Assembly (NCBI GenBank): GCA_019753175.1
Contig: JAIELK010000010.1
Span: 144,417 to 208,416, forward strand
Origin: Hyphomonadaceae bacterium
Lineage (GTDB): Bacteria > Pseudomonadota > Alphaproteobacteria > Caulobacterales > Aquidulcibacteraceae
Direction: 5' to 3'
Length of the DNA: 64,000 nt
Shown here: positions 63,938-64,000 of the stretch, piece by piece
Position numbering within the stretch: the stretch's first letter is position 1
How the letters are laid out: each line of letters starts with the position of its first letter
Translations under genes and position numbers: made by a program
The notes under the pieces: generated by a model
Seen by the model: the letters and a program-made list of their open reading frames with translations, nothing else
Told to the model about the DNA's origin: nothing
The model's database searches: none

Positions 63938-64000
63938 CTCCCCCGTTTACGGGGGAGCTGTCAGCGAAGCTGACTGAGGGGGCAACCACCTCTCGGGGGC
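63938..64000. repeat. Palindromic intergenic repeat, copy B, cut by window edge
   Basis: CTCCCCCGTTTACGGGGGAG (63938-63957) followed by GTCAGCGAAGCTGACTGAG. It matches copy A at 60929-60980 with few differences and lies just upstream of parC. Confidence 0.75.

Noticed and set aside
1..64000. CRISPR array, prophage or insertion sequence
   Set aside because: No regularly spaced direct repeats, integrase, transposase or phage structural genes were seen. The repeats present are intergenic palindromic elements.

Overview
The window looks like a chromosomal segment of a high-GC alphaproteobacterium close to the Caulobacterales/Hyphomonadaceae. The clues are a PopZ-like (DUF2497) gene beside valS, a maltose-type TonB-dependent receptor in a sugar locus with Entner-Doudoroff genes (zwf, edd, glk), and a tRNA-His built without the usual G-1:C73 pair. 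All placements are by eye; no database search was possible. Genes are densely packed, often with ATGA or TGATG overlaps, and no gene-free stretch exceeds about 300 bases.

Layout. 1-3219: a nucleoside transporter cut by the window edge and a DUF2339 membrane protein. 3216-11026: a minus-strand run of eight genes, mostly overlapping, in transcription order ATP-grasp ligase, FolC-like ligase, patatin phospholipase, SLOG-fold protein, FAD oxidoreductase, acyl-CoA dehydrogenase, PepSY protein and lytic transglycosylase. 11032-12208: tRNA-His, an M48 lipoprotein protease and tRNA-Phe.

12212-38315 is a large starch/maltodextrin locus. It holds a TonB-dependent receptor, three GH13 enzymes (predicted periplasmic, cytoplasmic and lipoprotein), a GH97 enzyme, a lipoprotein esterase with a starch-binding-like domain, a LacI regulator, MFS and SLC5 sugar transporters, a CPA2 antiporter, glucokinase, zwf and edd. 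Interleaved are two flavin-dependent halogenase homologues, a DUF6445 oxygenase-like gene and a JmjC/cupin_8 gene, whose role in such loci is not established. The likely flow is: receptor takes up maltodextrin, periplasmic enzymes trim it, MFS/SLC5 import sugars, the cytoplasmic GH13 and Glk give glucose-6-phosphate, and Zwf and Edd feed the Entner-Doudoroff route. pgl and eda are absent here. A 14-bp pseudo-palindrome, seen upstream of the first GH13 and between lacI and GH97, is a candidate LacI operator.

38312-49312 is mainly housekeeping: AsmA, a His-rich CobW GTPase with a WD40 protein, the valS-epimerase-DUF3137-LysE operon, the PopZ-like gene and a PCMT-like gene. 49423-49790 has tRNA-Cys and tRNA-Asn. 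49994-56460 is a secreted-protease block: a trypsin-like autotransporter, and a subtilase lipoprotein coupled to an Inh-type inhibitor lipoprotein. 56572-58070 is a PadR-PspC pair with a visible promoter and operator. 58235-59877 has a lipoprotein hydrolase and a frameshifted abiV. 59911-63924 holds an HtpX-like protease, LemA and ParC. REP-like palindromic elements lie at about 41.4, 61.0 and 63.95 kb.
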